A stretch of 64,000 nucleotides of DNA from Emcibacter sp. (GTDB lineage Bacteria; Pseudomonadota; Alphaproteobacteria; Sphingomonadales; Emcibacteraceae): assembly GCF_963675455.1 (NCBI RefSeq), contig NZ_OY776217.1:496001-560000 (forward strand). The letters are read 5' to 3'. This document shows positions 43,538-52,532 of the stretch, in pieces. The position numbers and the translations under genes were made by a program. How positions within the stretch are numbered: the stretch's first letter is position 1; each line of letters begins with the position of its first letter. The notes under the pieces were generated by a model. The model was not told the DNA's origin. It was given only the letters and a program-made list of their open reading frames with translations, and did no database searches.

Positions 43538-44791
43538 ATGAGAAAAACCGACTACGACGACAGTGGCCAGCTCAGGCGCAGTATCAACCTGCCGCTCCTC
43601 GTGTTTTACGGCCTCGGCACCATTATCGGCGGCGGCATCTATGCCATGACCGGCAAGGTGGCCGGGCTTGCCGGCATGTATGCGCCGCTGGCCTTCCTGT
43701 TTTCGGCGTCGATTGCCCTGGTCACCGCCTTCTCTTACGCCGAAATGTCCGGGCGCTATCCGTTCAGCGCCGGCGAGGTTCGTTATGTGGATGCCGGGTT
43801 TTCGAAGCGACATTTTTCCATGCTGGTAGGCTGGCTGATCATTTTCACCGGCATCGTTTCCTCCGCCACCCTGACCAACGCCACCGCAGGGTTTATCCAT
43901 GACTTTATCGACCTGCCGGAACTGCCGCTCAGGGCCGGGATCATCCTTCTGCTGGGAATCGTTGCAGCCTGGGGCATCAGGGAATCGGTCTCACTGGTGA
44001 CACTCATCACTCTCATCGAAGTCGGCGGCCTGGTTCTGGTGGTGGTCTTCTCAGGAGACAAACTGGCAACCCTCGAGCAGCGCTGGCCGGAGTTGATTCC
44101 CTCGGCAGACGGCAACACACTGGCGGTCTGGAGCACTATTTTCAGCGGCGCCTTCCTCGCCTTTTTCACCTTCATCGGTTTCGAGGATATGGTCAATGTG
44201 GCCGAAGAGGTCAAAAAGGTCCGGCGAACTTTACCCTTGGCCATTCTCATCTGCATTTTCCTGTCAATGACACTCTATGTCCTTGTGGCCCTGGCGGCTG
44301 TCCTCACTGTCCCGTCGGAAGAACTGGCGCAAAGCAACACACCGCTTGCAACAATCATCCAGTATTCCAATCACGTCCTGCCACCCTGGCTTCTGGGCCT
44401 GATCAGCATCCTGGCCACCATAAACGGCATTCTTGTCCAGGCTATCATGGGGTCACGGGTCCTGCACGGGATGGCCAGGGGGGGAGAGGCCCCCAAAATA
44501 TTCTGCCGGATCAATCCCTTTACCCGGACGCCGTTGCAGTCCACCGTTTTTGTCGTCGGGATGGTTCTGTTTTTCTCGCTGGTGCTGGATTTGACTACGC
44601 TGGCGAAAACAACCAGCGCCATCATTCTGTTTGTTTTTGCTGCGGTCAATGCATCCCTGCTTAAACTGAAATGGACGGGCACACCCGCGCCGGAAGGCTT
44701 GTTCACGACATACTGGTGGGTACCACTTCTCGGATTTATCTGTTGCGCCGGTATGTTGCTGTTCAAACTGCTCGAGATTTTACCCTTCTGA
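43538..44791 (+). CDS. APC family amino acid permease
   Basis: A 417-residue, 12-helix transporter of the amino acid-polyamine-organocation superfamily. The N-terminal helix has the unwound-site motif YGLGTIIGGGIYAMTGKVAG. Helices 2-6 follow, with FSYAEMSGRYPFSAGEVRYV and FFTFIGFEDMVNVAEEV. I chose the ATG at 43538 with GAGAGAG upstream; the frame is open 24 codons further but lacks a site. The substrate is not evident. It is convergent with the CaCA exchanger gene, 8 bases between the stop codons. Confidence 0.88.
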   Translation: MRKTDYDDSGQLRRSINLPLLVFYGLGTIIGGGIYAMTGKVAGLAGMYAPLAFLFSASIALVTAFSYAEMSGRYPFSAGEVRYVDAGFSKRHFSMLVGWLIIFTGIVSSATLTNATAGFIHDFIDLPELPLRAGIILLLGIVAAWGIRESVSLVTLITLIEVGGLVLVVVFSGDKLATLEQRWPELIPSADGNTLAVWSTIFSGAFLAFFTFIGFEDMVNVAEEVKKVRRTLPLAILICIFLSMTLYVLVALAAVLTVPSEELAQSNTPLATIIQYSNHVLPPWLLGLISILATINGILVQAIMGSRVLHGMARGGEAPKIFCRINPFTRTPLQSTVFVVGMVLFFSLVLDLTTLAKTTSAIILFVFAAVNASLLKLKWTGTPAPEGLFTTYWWVPLLGFICCAGMLLFKLLEILPF

Positions 44792-44799
44792 CACCCTCT

Positions 44800-45858
44800 C
44801 TACCTGTACCAGTAAAAGCCCCCGAGGCTGGCCAGATAAACCAGCAGGACCAGAGCTGAATCCAGCCCCATTTTGAAAATCTTCTTCTTTCTCCTGATCA
44901 ACAGGCCAAGACAATAGATCGCTGTCACCAAAATGCCTGAGCCCAGGGCAAAGGCCGCCGAGGCGTCAATTTCATTCAGGATCGGGCCGGGCCTGTAGAA
45001 CAGATCGGCAGGAAGGATCAGAAATACCATGATCAGGTTGCTGCCCAGAATATTGGACACGGCCATGGTATAGGCGCGGATGCGCACAGCGGCGATGGTG
45101 GTGCTGAGTTCCGGCAGTGAAGTTGTTGCCGCCAGCAAAGTCACACCGATAAAGCTGCTGCCCAGACCTGTCTGTACCGCCAGCACCTCGGCCGTATGGG
45201 TCAACAAAACACCAACAACCAGGATAATGAGCGAGGCAAGAGCTATACCCATCGTCAGGCTTTGAAAAGGAAGATGACCATAGTGATTGTCATGATTTAC
45301 CTCTTCTTCCTCTTCCGGGTTCGGCAGATCGACCGGCATCCACACTTCAAGGGTGACAAATCTCTGGATGATGAAAATGGACAAAAGATAAAAACCGGCC
45401 AGAAAAACACTTGCCAATCCAACACTGCCGAACAGGGCCACGTCACCGGTCATAAAAATAATAAGCAGGCTCGTCAGCATCAGGATCAGGAACAAGCCCT
45501 CGATCACCGGCGTCGGTTTTCGGGGATAGGTGGTCAACGCCGCATGAATGGCAAAAAGGTCGGCAACGGACAGGATGGCCGTCTGCATGCTGATGCCGCC
45601 GAACATATTGTTCAGCGCCAGCACCGCATTTCCTTCAATCGACGCTGTTACCGTGGTGACCATTTCCGGCAGTTCGGTAATCACCGCCAATATCCCAAGC
45701 CCCATCAGGGCCCGGGCGATTTTGGTATGTTCCGCCAGGGCATCAACCAGATAAGACAAACGGGTGCCGGTAATCCATATAACTGCCGCCAGGACGCAAA
45801 ACAATAAAAGATTAAGCGTCAGGGGAAGACTGCCAAGAAAGGAAGAAAGCACTGCCAT
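44800..45858 (-). CDS. sodium/calcium exchanger family (CaCA) protein
   Basis: A 352-residue membrane exchanger with the two inverted alpha repeats of the CaCA superfamily. Repeat 1 has ITELPEMVTTVTASIEGNAV and repeat 2 has TTSLPELSTTIAAVRIRAYT. Each carries the conserved glutamate in a PE pair, next to GNAV/SNILGSN helices. It would exchange calcium for sodium or protons. An acidic cytoplasmic loop (NPEEEEEV) lies between the halves. With the P2 ATPase at 37338 it could serve calcium homeostasis, but the genes are not in one operon. Confidence 0.88.
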   Translation of the reverse strand: MAVLSSFLGSLPLTLNLLLFCVLAAVIWITGTRLSYLVDALAEHTKIARALMGLGILAVITELPEMVTTVTASIEGNAVLALNNMFGGISMQTAILSVADLFAIHAALTTYPRKPTPVIEGLFLILMLTSLLIIFMTGDVALFGSVGLASVFLAGFYLLSIFIIQRFVTLEVWMPVDLPNPEEEEEVNHDNHYGHLPFQSLTMGIALASLIILVVGVLLTHTAEVLAVQTGLGSSFIGVTLLAATTSLPELSTTIAAVRIRAYTMAVSNILGSNLIMVFLILPADLFYRPGPILNEIDASAAFALGSGILVTAIYCLGLLIRRKKKIFKMGLDSALVLLVYLASLGGFYWYR

Positions 45859-45988
45859 CTAGATGTTGCTCTGATATTGACCGATTGTAACTGTCATCGC
45901 AAAACCAGTGTAACCTGCCTGGACAGGCTTGAACAGGGACTATTGGAAAAGCTCTCGATAGAATATCTATATCGGGAAACAGTCTCCG

Positions 45989-47938
45989 TCAGTTTGCTGC
46001 ATCATAGATGTCCGCACTTTCTTCTCGTCCGCTCTCTGCGCATTCTGTGGGGAAAAAAATCGAAATGCAGGTGCCTTCACCGGGGGTGCTTTCCAGTTCC
46101 ACTTTACCGCCCTGAAGTTCCGTCAACTGTTTGACAATTGCCAGCCCCAGGCCAACACCTTCATGGTTACGGGCATAACTCATATCGGCCTGCACGAAAG
46201 GCTGGAATACCGTACCGATATCTTCCTCCGACATGCCAATACCCGTATCGCGAACGTAAAACTCCACGTCCCGCCCACGGCTACGGGCACCAATTTCAAC
46301 GGTTCCGCCAGGTTCAGTGAATTTTACCGCATTGGTTAACAGGTTTATCAGGATCTGGTCACAATGCCTCTCATCAAGAAAAAGATCTCCCAGATTTTCC
46401 TCAACTTTTGTTTTCAGTTGAATACACTTGTTATGTGCTCTTTCTGAAATAAATTTCAGACATTTCTCAACCAGTCGTTCCGGCCTGACCCAGTCTGCCC
46501 GAATTTCTATTGTCCCGACCTCAATTCTGGACAGATCCAGAATATCATTGATGATGGACAGAAGATGCTGCCCGCTTTCCTGAATAAATCCGGCATATTC
46601 CTTATATTTGTCGTCTATTTTGCCGAAAATTCCGTCCTGCATGCTGCTGCTGAAGCCGATAATGGCATTGAGCGGCGTACGCAACTCATGACTCATGGTG
46701 GCCAGGAACTGTGATTTTGCCCGGTTGGCTGCTTCCGCCTTGCTATGGGCTTCGGAAAGAGCCTTTTCTCGGTGCCAGCTTTCGGTAATATCCTGAACAG
46801 TTCCCGCCATATACAGCGGCTGTCCCGAGGAATCCCGCAGCACTTCACCAAGTTCATGAACAACCTTTTCCTCCCCGTCGGAGGTCACAATCCGGTGAAT
46901 TATATTATAAGGTTTACCCAAATTCAACGCATTGGCCACAGCTTTCTCAACCTTGGCCCGGTCATCCACATGTATGGTTTCCAGAAATGCCGGATAGGAG
47001 GCTCCTAATCCTGTGGGCTTTATGCCAAAGATGCGGTAAACCTCGTCCGACCAATGCAGGTCATTGGTTTCGATATTCCAGTCCCAGTTGCCAAGACGGG
47101 CAATCTGTTGCGCCCGGGCAAGACTTCTCTCACTTTTCCTTAGCGCTTCATTGGTCTCGGCAAGCCGGGTGACATCCATTGCCTCAAGGACAATCAGCCT
47201 TTCCTCGGAATCCTCGATCGAGAATTTCCTGAGAACAATGTCCAGTGAAACCTTTTTGCCTTCCCCGGATGTTATCTGGGCCTGAAGGCGGCCAAAACCT
47301 TCGTTCCCCAGATCACTGACTTCCCGCTTCAGGCGGGCCTGGTCAACCTTGTTCTCCCAGAAAGCACAGTCCCAGATACGCCGGCCAATACAGCACTCCT
47401 TCTCACCGACAAGAAAACCCCTGGCAGTCACATTCATGTCCCGGACCACACCCTGCTCATCCATCAGGAATATCAAACGGTTGGAGCTGTTGAAAAGAGC
47501 CTCGAATTTTGCTTTCTCTTCCGAAAGGTTTTTTTCCCGGGAAACCCGTTGGGAAATATCACGGCATACGGCGGTATACCGGACCTCACGGGAACGGTCA
47601 TGATGCTGAATGGCAATATCCAAAGGGATCTGCCGGCCATCCCTGGTCAGGCCAAAAAGAACTTTACGTTCTCCCATCATGCGGGAGGCTTTTTTCTCAG
47701 ATGCGAAAGCGTTCACATGTTCCCGGTGGCCAGCCCGCGCTTCTTCCGGCAGAAGCATTTCCAGGCCCTTACCAAGAACCTCCGCCGCTGCATAACCAAA
47801 GATCTGCTCGGCCCCCCTGTTAAAGAGGATAATTTTCTGATCCTTGTCCAGGGAAATGAAACCATCAACGGACTTTTCAAGGATTTCTGCGAGAACGCCG
47901 AGGTCTTTCGTTAATTTGGACCAGTCCTGTGTCGTCAT
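45989..47938 (-). CDS. soluble multi-PAS sensor histidine kinase
   Basis: A 649-residue kinase without transmembrane helices. Three PAS domains follow each other: about 10-130 (GFISLDKDQKIILFNRGAEQ), 145-265, and 280-400 (LGNWDWNIETNDLHWSDEVY, followed by a PAC motif). The HisKA domain has His417 in ATMSHELRTPLNAIIGFSS. The HATPase has NLLTNAVKFTEPG, DTGIGMSEEDI and GVGLGLAIVKQL. No receiver domain or adjacent response regulator is present, so the partner is elsewhere. RBS AAGAAAGGG precedes the ATG. Confidence 0.92.
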   Translation of the reverse strand: MTTQDWSKLTKDLGVLAEILEKSVDGFISLDKDQKIILFNRGAEQIFGYAAAEVLGKGLEMLLPEEARAGHREHVNAFASEKKASRMMGERKVLFGLTRDGRQIPLDIAIQHHDRSREVRYTAVCRDISQRVSREKNLSEEKAKFEALFNSSNRLIFLMDEQGVVRDMNVTARGFLVGEKECCIGRRIWDCAFWENKVDQARLKREVSDLGNEGFGRLQAQITSGEGKKVSLDIVLRKFSIEDSEERLIVLEAMDVTRLAETNEALRKSERSLARAQQIARLGNWDWNIETNDLHWSDEVYRIFGIKPTGLGASYPAFLETIHVDDRAKVEKAVANALNLGKPYNIIHRIVTSDGEEKVVHELGEVLRDSSGQPLYMAGTVQDITESWHREKALSEAHSKAEAANRAKSQFLATMSHELRTPLNAIIGFSSSMQDGIFGKIDDKYKEYAGFIQESGQHLLSIINDILDLSRIEVGTIEIRADWVRPERLVEKCLKFISERAHNKCIQLKTKVEENLGDLFLDERHCDQILINLLTNAVKFTEPGGTVEIGARSRGRDVEFYVRDTGIGMSEEDIGTVFQPFVQADMSYARNHEGVGLGLAIVKQLTELQGGKVELESTPGEGTCISIFFPTECAESGREESADIYDAAN

Positions 47939-48267
47939 GGTGCAGCCCTTTCTTCACAGGAACGGGATATCCGGCCGAAACGGAAAAACGAGGATAGATG
48001 AAGCGAAAATAAGAAAAGAAGACAGACATCCTTTGCAACATCCATTCCGGAAGAACGGGATGAGGACAAAGCCCCTGGTCGGCGCTGCCAATCTGTCATA
48101 ATCATACGCATATACGCTTCGCACCTGTATGCCAACATGTACTTGAGCGAATATTATCACATGATTTATGTTAATTCTTTACTAAGATATAACATGCTGT
48201 TTTTACAAAACAAATTACTGTAACAACGGCAGTCTACAAGGCGAAAGTCCAAGCCGGTAGAAGCGGC
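47939..48267. other. intergenic region between FAH-family gene and PAS kinase
   Basis: About 330 bases; open frames in it are short and without family features. It is AT-rich between about 48140 and 48230, where promoters for the minus-strand kinase would be expected. Nothing else was recognised. Confidence 0.4.
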
Positions 48268-48960
48268 TTATTCCCGGACTGTCAGTGATATACTGCCCAC
48301 ACCTTCGATGGTTCCCTCCAGATGGTCGCCCGGCCTGACCGGCCCCACACCGTCCGGCGTGCCGGTGAAAATCACATCACCCGCATCAAGGTGATAATAA
48401 CGGGACAAAAAGGAAATCAATTCCGCCACATTGTTGACCATATGGGAAATGTCGGATGACTGTCTTGCCTCGCCATTGACAGAGAGTTCAATCCGGCCGC
48501 TCGCGGGATGGCCGCATTCCGCCGCCGGGACAGCTTCGGCGATGATGGCGCTCTGTTCCACATCCTTGGCCAAACTCCAGGGGCGGGATTGCCGACGGCA
48601 TTCCGCCTGCACATCGCGTCGCGTCATGTCCAGGCCGCAGGCATAGCCGTACACCTGCCCAAGCGCCTCTTCCGCTGTGATCCGGAAGGCGGGACCGCCC
48701 ATCAGAACAACCATTTCCATTTCGTGATGATAGTCTTCCGTTTCCGGTGGATAGCTCACCGTGCAGCCGGACGGGGCAGCGTTAAAGGCGGATTTGGTGA
48801 AGAAAAACGGATTGCTCTTGTCTACCTCGAAACCCATCTCACGGGCATGGGCCGCATAATTGCGTCCCACACAGAAAATTCTTTTGACCGGATACCGTTG
48901 TGACTGCCCGCGGATGGGGAGGCTGAAGATATCCGGCGGCGTAAATATATATTCTACCAT
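48268..48960 (-). CDS. fumarylacetoacetate hydrolase family protein
   Basis: A 230-residue FAH-fold enzyme. Diagnostic stretches are IFCVGRNYAAHAREMGF, FFTKSAFNAAPSGC, DYHHEMEMVVLMGG with the metal-binding glutamates, and YGCGLDMTRRD-like YACGLDMTRRDVQ. Close families include fumarylpyruvate hydrolase and acylpyruvases. FAHD1-type acylpyruvate or oxaloacetate decarboxylase activity is also possible. No gentisate or homogentisate pathway genes are beside it, so the substrate is not resolved. Confidence 0.87.
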   Translation of the reverse strand: MVEYIFTPPDIFSLPIRGQSQRYPVKRIFCVGRNYAAHAREMGFEVDKSNPFFFTKSAFNAAPSGCTVSYPPETEDYHHEMEMVVLMGGPAFRITAEEALGQVYGYACGLDMTRRDVQAECRRQSRPWSLAKDVEQSAIIAEAVPAAECGHPASGRIELSVNGEARQSSDISHMVNNVAELISFLSRYYHLDAGDVIFTGTPDGVGPVRPGDHLEGTIEGVGSISLTVRE

Positions 48961-48982
48961 CTTTTATCGGTATCCTTTTTGA

Positions 48983-49105
48983 TCATTGCCCCTTACAGTC
49001 GCCGCCTGGCGACAGGTGGGCCTCTGTCCCGCACTCGCAAGGATAGTTGAGTTCCCTGTTTTCATCAAGATCATAGCGGCATCGATCACAACACCGGCGG
49101 AACAT
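48983..49105 (-). CDS. possible 40-residue zinc-ribbon microprotein
   Basis: A short frame reading MFRRCCDRCRYDLDENRELN and then YPCECGTEAHLSP. The spacing C-x2-C, YDL, then CxCG resembles the small zinc ribbon CxxCxYDL...CPECG seen in bacterial proteins. It starts inside the last 20 bases of the 2OG-Fe(II) oxygenase gene, on the same strand. No Shine-Dalgarno sequence is visible, so expression would depend on coupling. Third-position base use is less G+C-biased than in nearby genes, which argues for caution. Confidence 0.35.
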   Translation of the reverse strand: MFRRCCDRCRYDLDENRELNYPCECGTEAHLSPGGDCKGQ

Positions 49106-49766
49106 CCAGCGGCCGGACCCGGAACCAGCCGGCAATGGACAGACGCTCACTGCGGCAGGGCAGAACCTCATGGGGCATTTCCTCGCTCAGGAATATCGCC
49201 AAGGTGCCGAACAGCGGCGCCACCGCCACCGGCGCCTGGGCAGGACCGCCCGGGTAAAGCAGAAGTTCGCCGCCGTCTCCCGGTTGCCAGTCCCGGTTGA
49301 GGTAGGCCACCAGCGACAACACCCGGTTGGCGTCACCCGGAAAGGCGTCCAGATGGCGGCGATAAAAATCACCCTCTTCGTAGCGGGCATAATGGCTTTC
49401 GAAAGACGTGAGCCCCAGAAACAGGCGGCGATTAAGATAGAGCTGCAGGGCGTCGGCCCAGTCCAGCCAGGCCCGGCCGGCGGGGCGCTCCCCGGTGATC
49501 CAGCTGATTTTGTCCCGGCGCACCCGGTTGTTTTTCTGCCGTGTTTCCTGCCGCCCAATCCGGGCCGGGCGAAATTCCCGTTGCGGGATATCGGCAACCT
49601 GGTCCTGCAGGGTCACTTCAAGAGCCGCTGACAGGCCGCCGGTATAGAGACAATGACCCTTTGTTTCCAGATCACAGGCGATGCGTTCGAACAGGCGCAC
49701 ATCGGCACCGCCCTCGACAAAACTTCCCCCACCGGGCGGCGGCGGGCAGGTCGCAAAAACAGTCAT
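49086..49766 (-). CDS. 2OG-Fe(II) oxygenase, prolyl 4-hydroxylase-like
   Basis: A 226-residue dioxygenase whose iron ligands lie in the double-stranded beta-helix: HLDAFPGD (HxD) and EEMPHEVLPC (distal histidine). RLSIAGWFR supplies the arginine that binds 2-oxoglutarate, and YLNRDWQPGDGGELLLYPGG is typical of the SM-20/PHD type. Bacterial relatives hydroxylate proline in translation factors or act on free substrates. The start at 49766 was preferred over a longer frame (to 49859) that lacks family similarity. A possible microprotein gene overlaps its 3' end. Confidence 0.85.
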   Translation of the reverse strand: MTVFATCPPPPGGGSFVEGGADVRLFERIACDLETKGHCLYTGGLSAALEVTLQDQVADIPQREFRPARIGRQETRQKNNRVRRDKISWITGERPAGRAWLDWADALQLYLNRRLFLGLTSFESHYARYEEGDFYRRHLDAFPGDANRVLSLVAYLNRDWQPGDGGELLLYPGGPAQAPVAVAPLFGTLAIFLSEEMPHEVLPCRSERLSIAGWFRVRPLDVPPVL

Positions 49767-49946
49767 CTTGCCTGTAGCACTCCAAAGGGTTGGCCATCTC
49801 CGGTTTAAAAGGACAGACAGCGCGCCCGGATTTCCAAGAGGAAATAAACATCCGCCCACAGAGGAGCGTGAAGAGACTGTACTCCCCTTCAGAATCTACA
49901 GCAAAGAATATTTGCGAAGGATTTGCCGGTTACCTCACCTGTTTCG

Positions 49947-52010
49947 TCAACTTCCTGTCCTTATCTGCCTCAGGAAGCTGTCAGTGCTGTCCTGTAAAAG
50001 CTGCACGTTCCCATGAAGATCCCTTGCCACTTCGGTCAGGGCGCTGGACATGGTTCCTGTTTCATCCACGGTCTCGGTCAGACCGGCAATATTTTTAGAA
50101 ACCTCGCCGGAATTGTCTGACGCCATGCGGGCGCTGCGGGCGATTTCCTTGGTCGCGGCATCCTGTTCCTCCACCGCTGCTGCAATACCGGAGATCATCT
50201 CGCCGAAGTCGTTGACGATTTTCATGACATCCATGATTTGCGCCACCGCATCCCGGGTTGATCCCTGCATGTCCTCTACCTGCCCCTGAATCTCGCCGGC
50301 CGCTTTCGCGGTCTGGTTGGCAAGGTCCTTCACCTCGCTGGCCACTACGGCAAAACCCTTACCGGCCTCACCGGCCCGGGCGGCCTCGATCGTGGCGTTT
50401 AGCGCCAGCAGATTTGTCTGTTCGGATATCTCGCTGATCAGGGTCAGTACACTATCAATAGATGTCACTTTGGCTGACAATTCCTCAATCTGTTTCTGGG
50501 CAACACCGCCCTTGCTGACCGCGTTCTGGGCGCTCTGGCTGGAATGGGAAACCTGGCGGGTAATTTCAGAAACAGACGCCGCCATTTCCTCGGTACTGGA
50601 GGCTACCGCATTCATATTACCGGAAGCTTCACTGACGGCCCGATTGCCATACTCTGCTTTACTGACGCCATCAGCAGACAACTGGGAAAGATGGCCTGCG
50701 CGCTGGCCCAGCACCTCGGAAGTTTCCGCCACTTTATCGATCACAGCCTGCACCGATTTTTCGAAACTGTCGGCAAGTTCGGCCATCATGCGGGCTCGTT
50801 CGGCTTCCTGTTTGAGGCGGCTTTCCTCTTTGGCCTGCTGAGCCAACCGCTCCTGCTCGGCTTTTTCCAGTCGGCGTTGCTCTTCCAGCTCCCGGTCCTT
50901 CTGTTCGCGGACCGCTATTTCATCGGCCATGGCCTTCTGTTCGATCAGGCCCTGACGAAATACACCTACCGCCTCGGCAATTTTACCGATTTCATCCTGC
51001 CTGTTCATATCTATGTCTTCGCCGGACACATCTCCCCTGGCCAGTCTCGTAATCACGGCGGTCAGGTCGACAAGCGGAGCGGCACAGGATTTATACATCA
51101 CCAGCACAACCAGGCCAGCCACCATCAAAAGCACCAGAAGCGCAGCAAGGCTTGACCAGTTGGCCGAGGCCCGGAGCGCCGCATAGTGGGAACTGTCGAG
51201 CAGCAAAACAGCAACCCCGATGGTTTTCCCGGAAAAATCCCTGACCGGACCCGCCAGCATACCCACAGTCTGGTCGCCGGTCGAAAATTCAGGAAAAACA
51301 TGTTGCCCTGACCTGGCGTCCGTCAGCAGGCCCGGTTCCAGCGGCACTTCGTCAGTGCTTGCGGCAAACAATTTCGAAGCGCCCTTCTCATCAAAAACGT
51401 AAAGCAGAATATCATAACCGGGCCGGTCGGCGACCCGTCTGATAAAATCATTGCCGAGGGACAGACCGAATTCGACCGAGCCAATATGGCCGTCCTCGCC
51501 GTTCACCGGCACAACCCCGCGGATGCCGATGCCCGCAACACCCTTTTCAAGACCGGTACGGGCGGCATTATCCTGGTTGGCTTCCAGCACGGTCTTGCGG
51601 AAGGAAGACAGGTCGTCTCCGAATTTTTCCGCTTTGTGCACACGCAGAAAAGAGGTGGCCGGCGGGGAATGAAACTGGAACTGGCGTACGCCGGTGGTTT
51701 TCTGTAAGGCCTCGAAATCCGCCACATACATGGCTGACAGGCGGTCTCGGTCACCGGCCCCGAACGCATCCCGCACGGCGCTGTTTGCCGCCACCACCTC
51801 AGCCATGGAGCGGGCCCGGCGGGCCTCGGCATCAATCCGGCCCAGAAGGTCGTCATAGAGAACGCCAAGTTCCCGTTCCAATGCAGTTTCGGTAATACTG
51901 TTGACCGTCACCGTCATGATCACAACGAAAATCAGGGCTGAAAACACAGTCAGCCCCATCAGGGACAAGACCATCCTGCCCCGGAAGCCGAGACGAGACC
52001 AGTAGTTCAT
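49947..52010 (-). CDS. transmembrane chemoreceptor with dCache_3-type sensor domain
   Basis: A 687-residue methyl-accepting protein. Transmembrane helix 1 is near residues 12-34 (LSLMGLTVFSALIFVVIMTV). A periplasmic double-Cache domain covers about 40-280 with FQFHSPPATSFLRVHKAEKF and VGIRGVV-like GIGIRGVVPVNGEDG. Helix 2 (LAALLVLLMVAGLVVLVMY), HAMP, a long charged coiled coil rich in EQERLAQQAKEE, and the signalling tip SEQTNLLALNATIEAARAGE follow. Cache domains of this type sense small organic ligands. RBS AAGGAG precedes the ATG. It has its own transcript by spacing. Confidence 0.94.
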   Translation of the reverse strand: MNYWSRLGFRGRMVLSLMGLTVFSALIFVVIMTVTVNSITETALERELGVLYDDLLGRIDAEARRARSMAEVVAANSAVRDAFGAGDRDRLSAMYVADFEALQKTTGVRQFQFHSPPATSFLRVHKAEKFGDDLSSFRKTVLEANQDNAARTGLEKGVAGIGIRGVVPVNGEDGHIGSVEFGLSLGNDFIRRVADRPGYDILLYVFDEKGASKLFAASTDEVPLEPGLLTDARSGQHVFPEFSTGDQTVGMLAGPVRDFSGKTIGVAVLLLDSSHYAALRASANWSSLAALLVLLMVAGLVVLVMYKSCAAPLVDLTAVITRLARGDVSGEDIDMNRQDEIGKIAEAVGVFRQGLIEQKAMADEIAVREQKDRELEEQRRLEKAEQERLAQQAKEESRLKQEAERARMMAELADSFEKSVQAVIDKVAETSEVLGQRAGHLSQLSADGVSKAEYGNRAVSEASGNMNAVASSTEEMAASVSEITRQVSHSSQSAQNAVSKGGVAQKQIEELSAKVTSIDSVLTLISEISEQTNLLALNATIEAARAGEAGKGFAVVASEVKDLANQTAKAAGEIQGQVEDMQGSTRDAVAQIMDVMKIVNDFGEMISGIAAAVEEQDAATKEIARSARMASDNSGEVSKNIAGLTETVDETGTMSSALTEVARDLHGNVQLLQDSTDSFLRQIRTGS

Positions 52011-52129
52011 TTAACCACTCCTTGAAACTTAATTTGTTTATCAAGGATTAAGTATTAGAGTTAAATAATTTAGAGTTAGTTAATTGATAGGGCGATAAAG
52101 CCTTAATCTTGCGCCCCGGACTTTACGCC

Positions 52130-52459
52130 CTAGACTTTACGAACAAACTCGGACTTGAGGCCCATTGAGCCGATGCCGTCGATTTTGCAGTCGATATCAT
52201 GGTCGCCGTCGACCAGGCGGATGTTCTTGACCTTGGTGCCGACCTTGACCACGCTTGAGGAGCCCTTGACTTTCAGGTCCTTGATCACCGTAACGGTGTC
52301 GCCGTCCGCGAGGATATTGCCGACACTGTCGCGCACCACATCTTCCTCGGCGGCCTCGGCCGGGTTCCACTCATGGGCGCATTCCGGGCAGATCAGCAGC
52401 GCCCCGTCCTCATAGGCATAGGGGGAATTACATTTCGGGCAGGGCGGCAGTTCGCTCAT
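52130..52459 (-). CDS. yjdM: YjdM/PhnA family zinc-ribbon protein
   Basis: A 109-residue protein. The N-terminal zinc ribbon is CPKCNSPYAYEDGALLICPEC, two CxxC knuckles, followed by a KOW/SH3-like domain with DGDTVTVIKDLKVKG and IDGIGSMGLKSEFVRKV. It is the so-called PhnA protein, long linked to the phn operon but of unknown function and not the phosphonoacetate hydrolase of the same name. The ATG at 52459 matches the family N-terminus; the longer frame to 52630 runs back into the peptidase gene and is not supported. Confidence 0.9.
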   Translation of the reverse strand: MSELPPCPKCNSPYAYEDGALLICPECAHEWNPAEAAEEDVVRDSVGNILADGDTVTVIKDLKVKGSSSVVKVGTKVKNIRLVDGDHDIDCKIDGIGSMGLKSEFVRKV

Positions 52460-52483
52460 GGGGTTATCCTTTAGGCAAATAAA

Positions 52484-52511
52484 ATCAGGAGCCCTGTATA
52501 GGGCTCCCGAT
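52484..52511 (-). terminator. terminator after the M20 peptidase gene
   Basis: On the minus strand GGGAGCCCT-ATAC-AGGGCTCC forms a strong hairpin, followed by TGATTTTATTT. It lies 22 bases past the M20 peptidase stop codon and just before the yjdM start region. Confidence 0.8.
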
Positions 52512-52532
52512 CCATGAGGGCAAGAAATAAGC

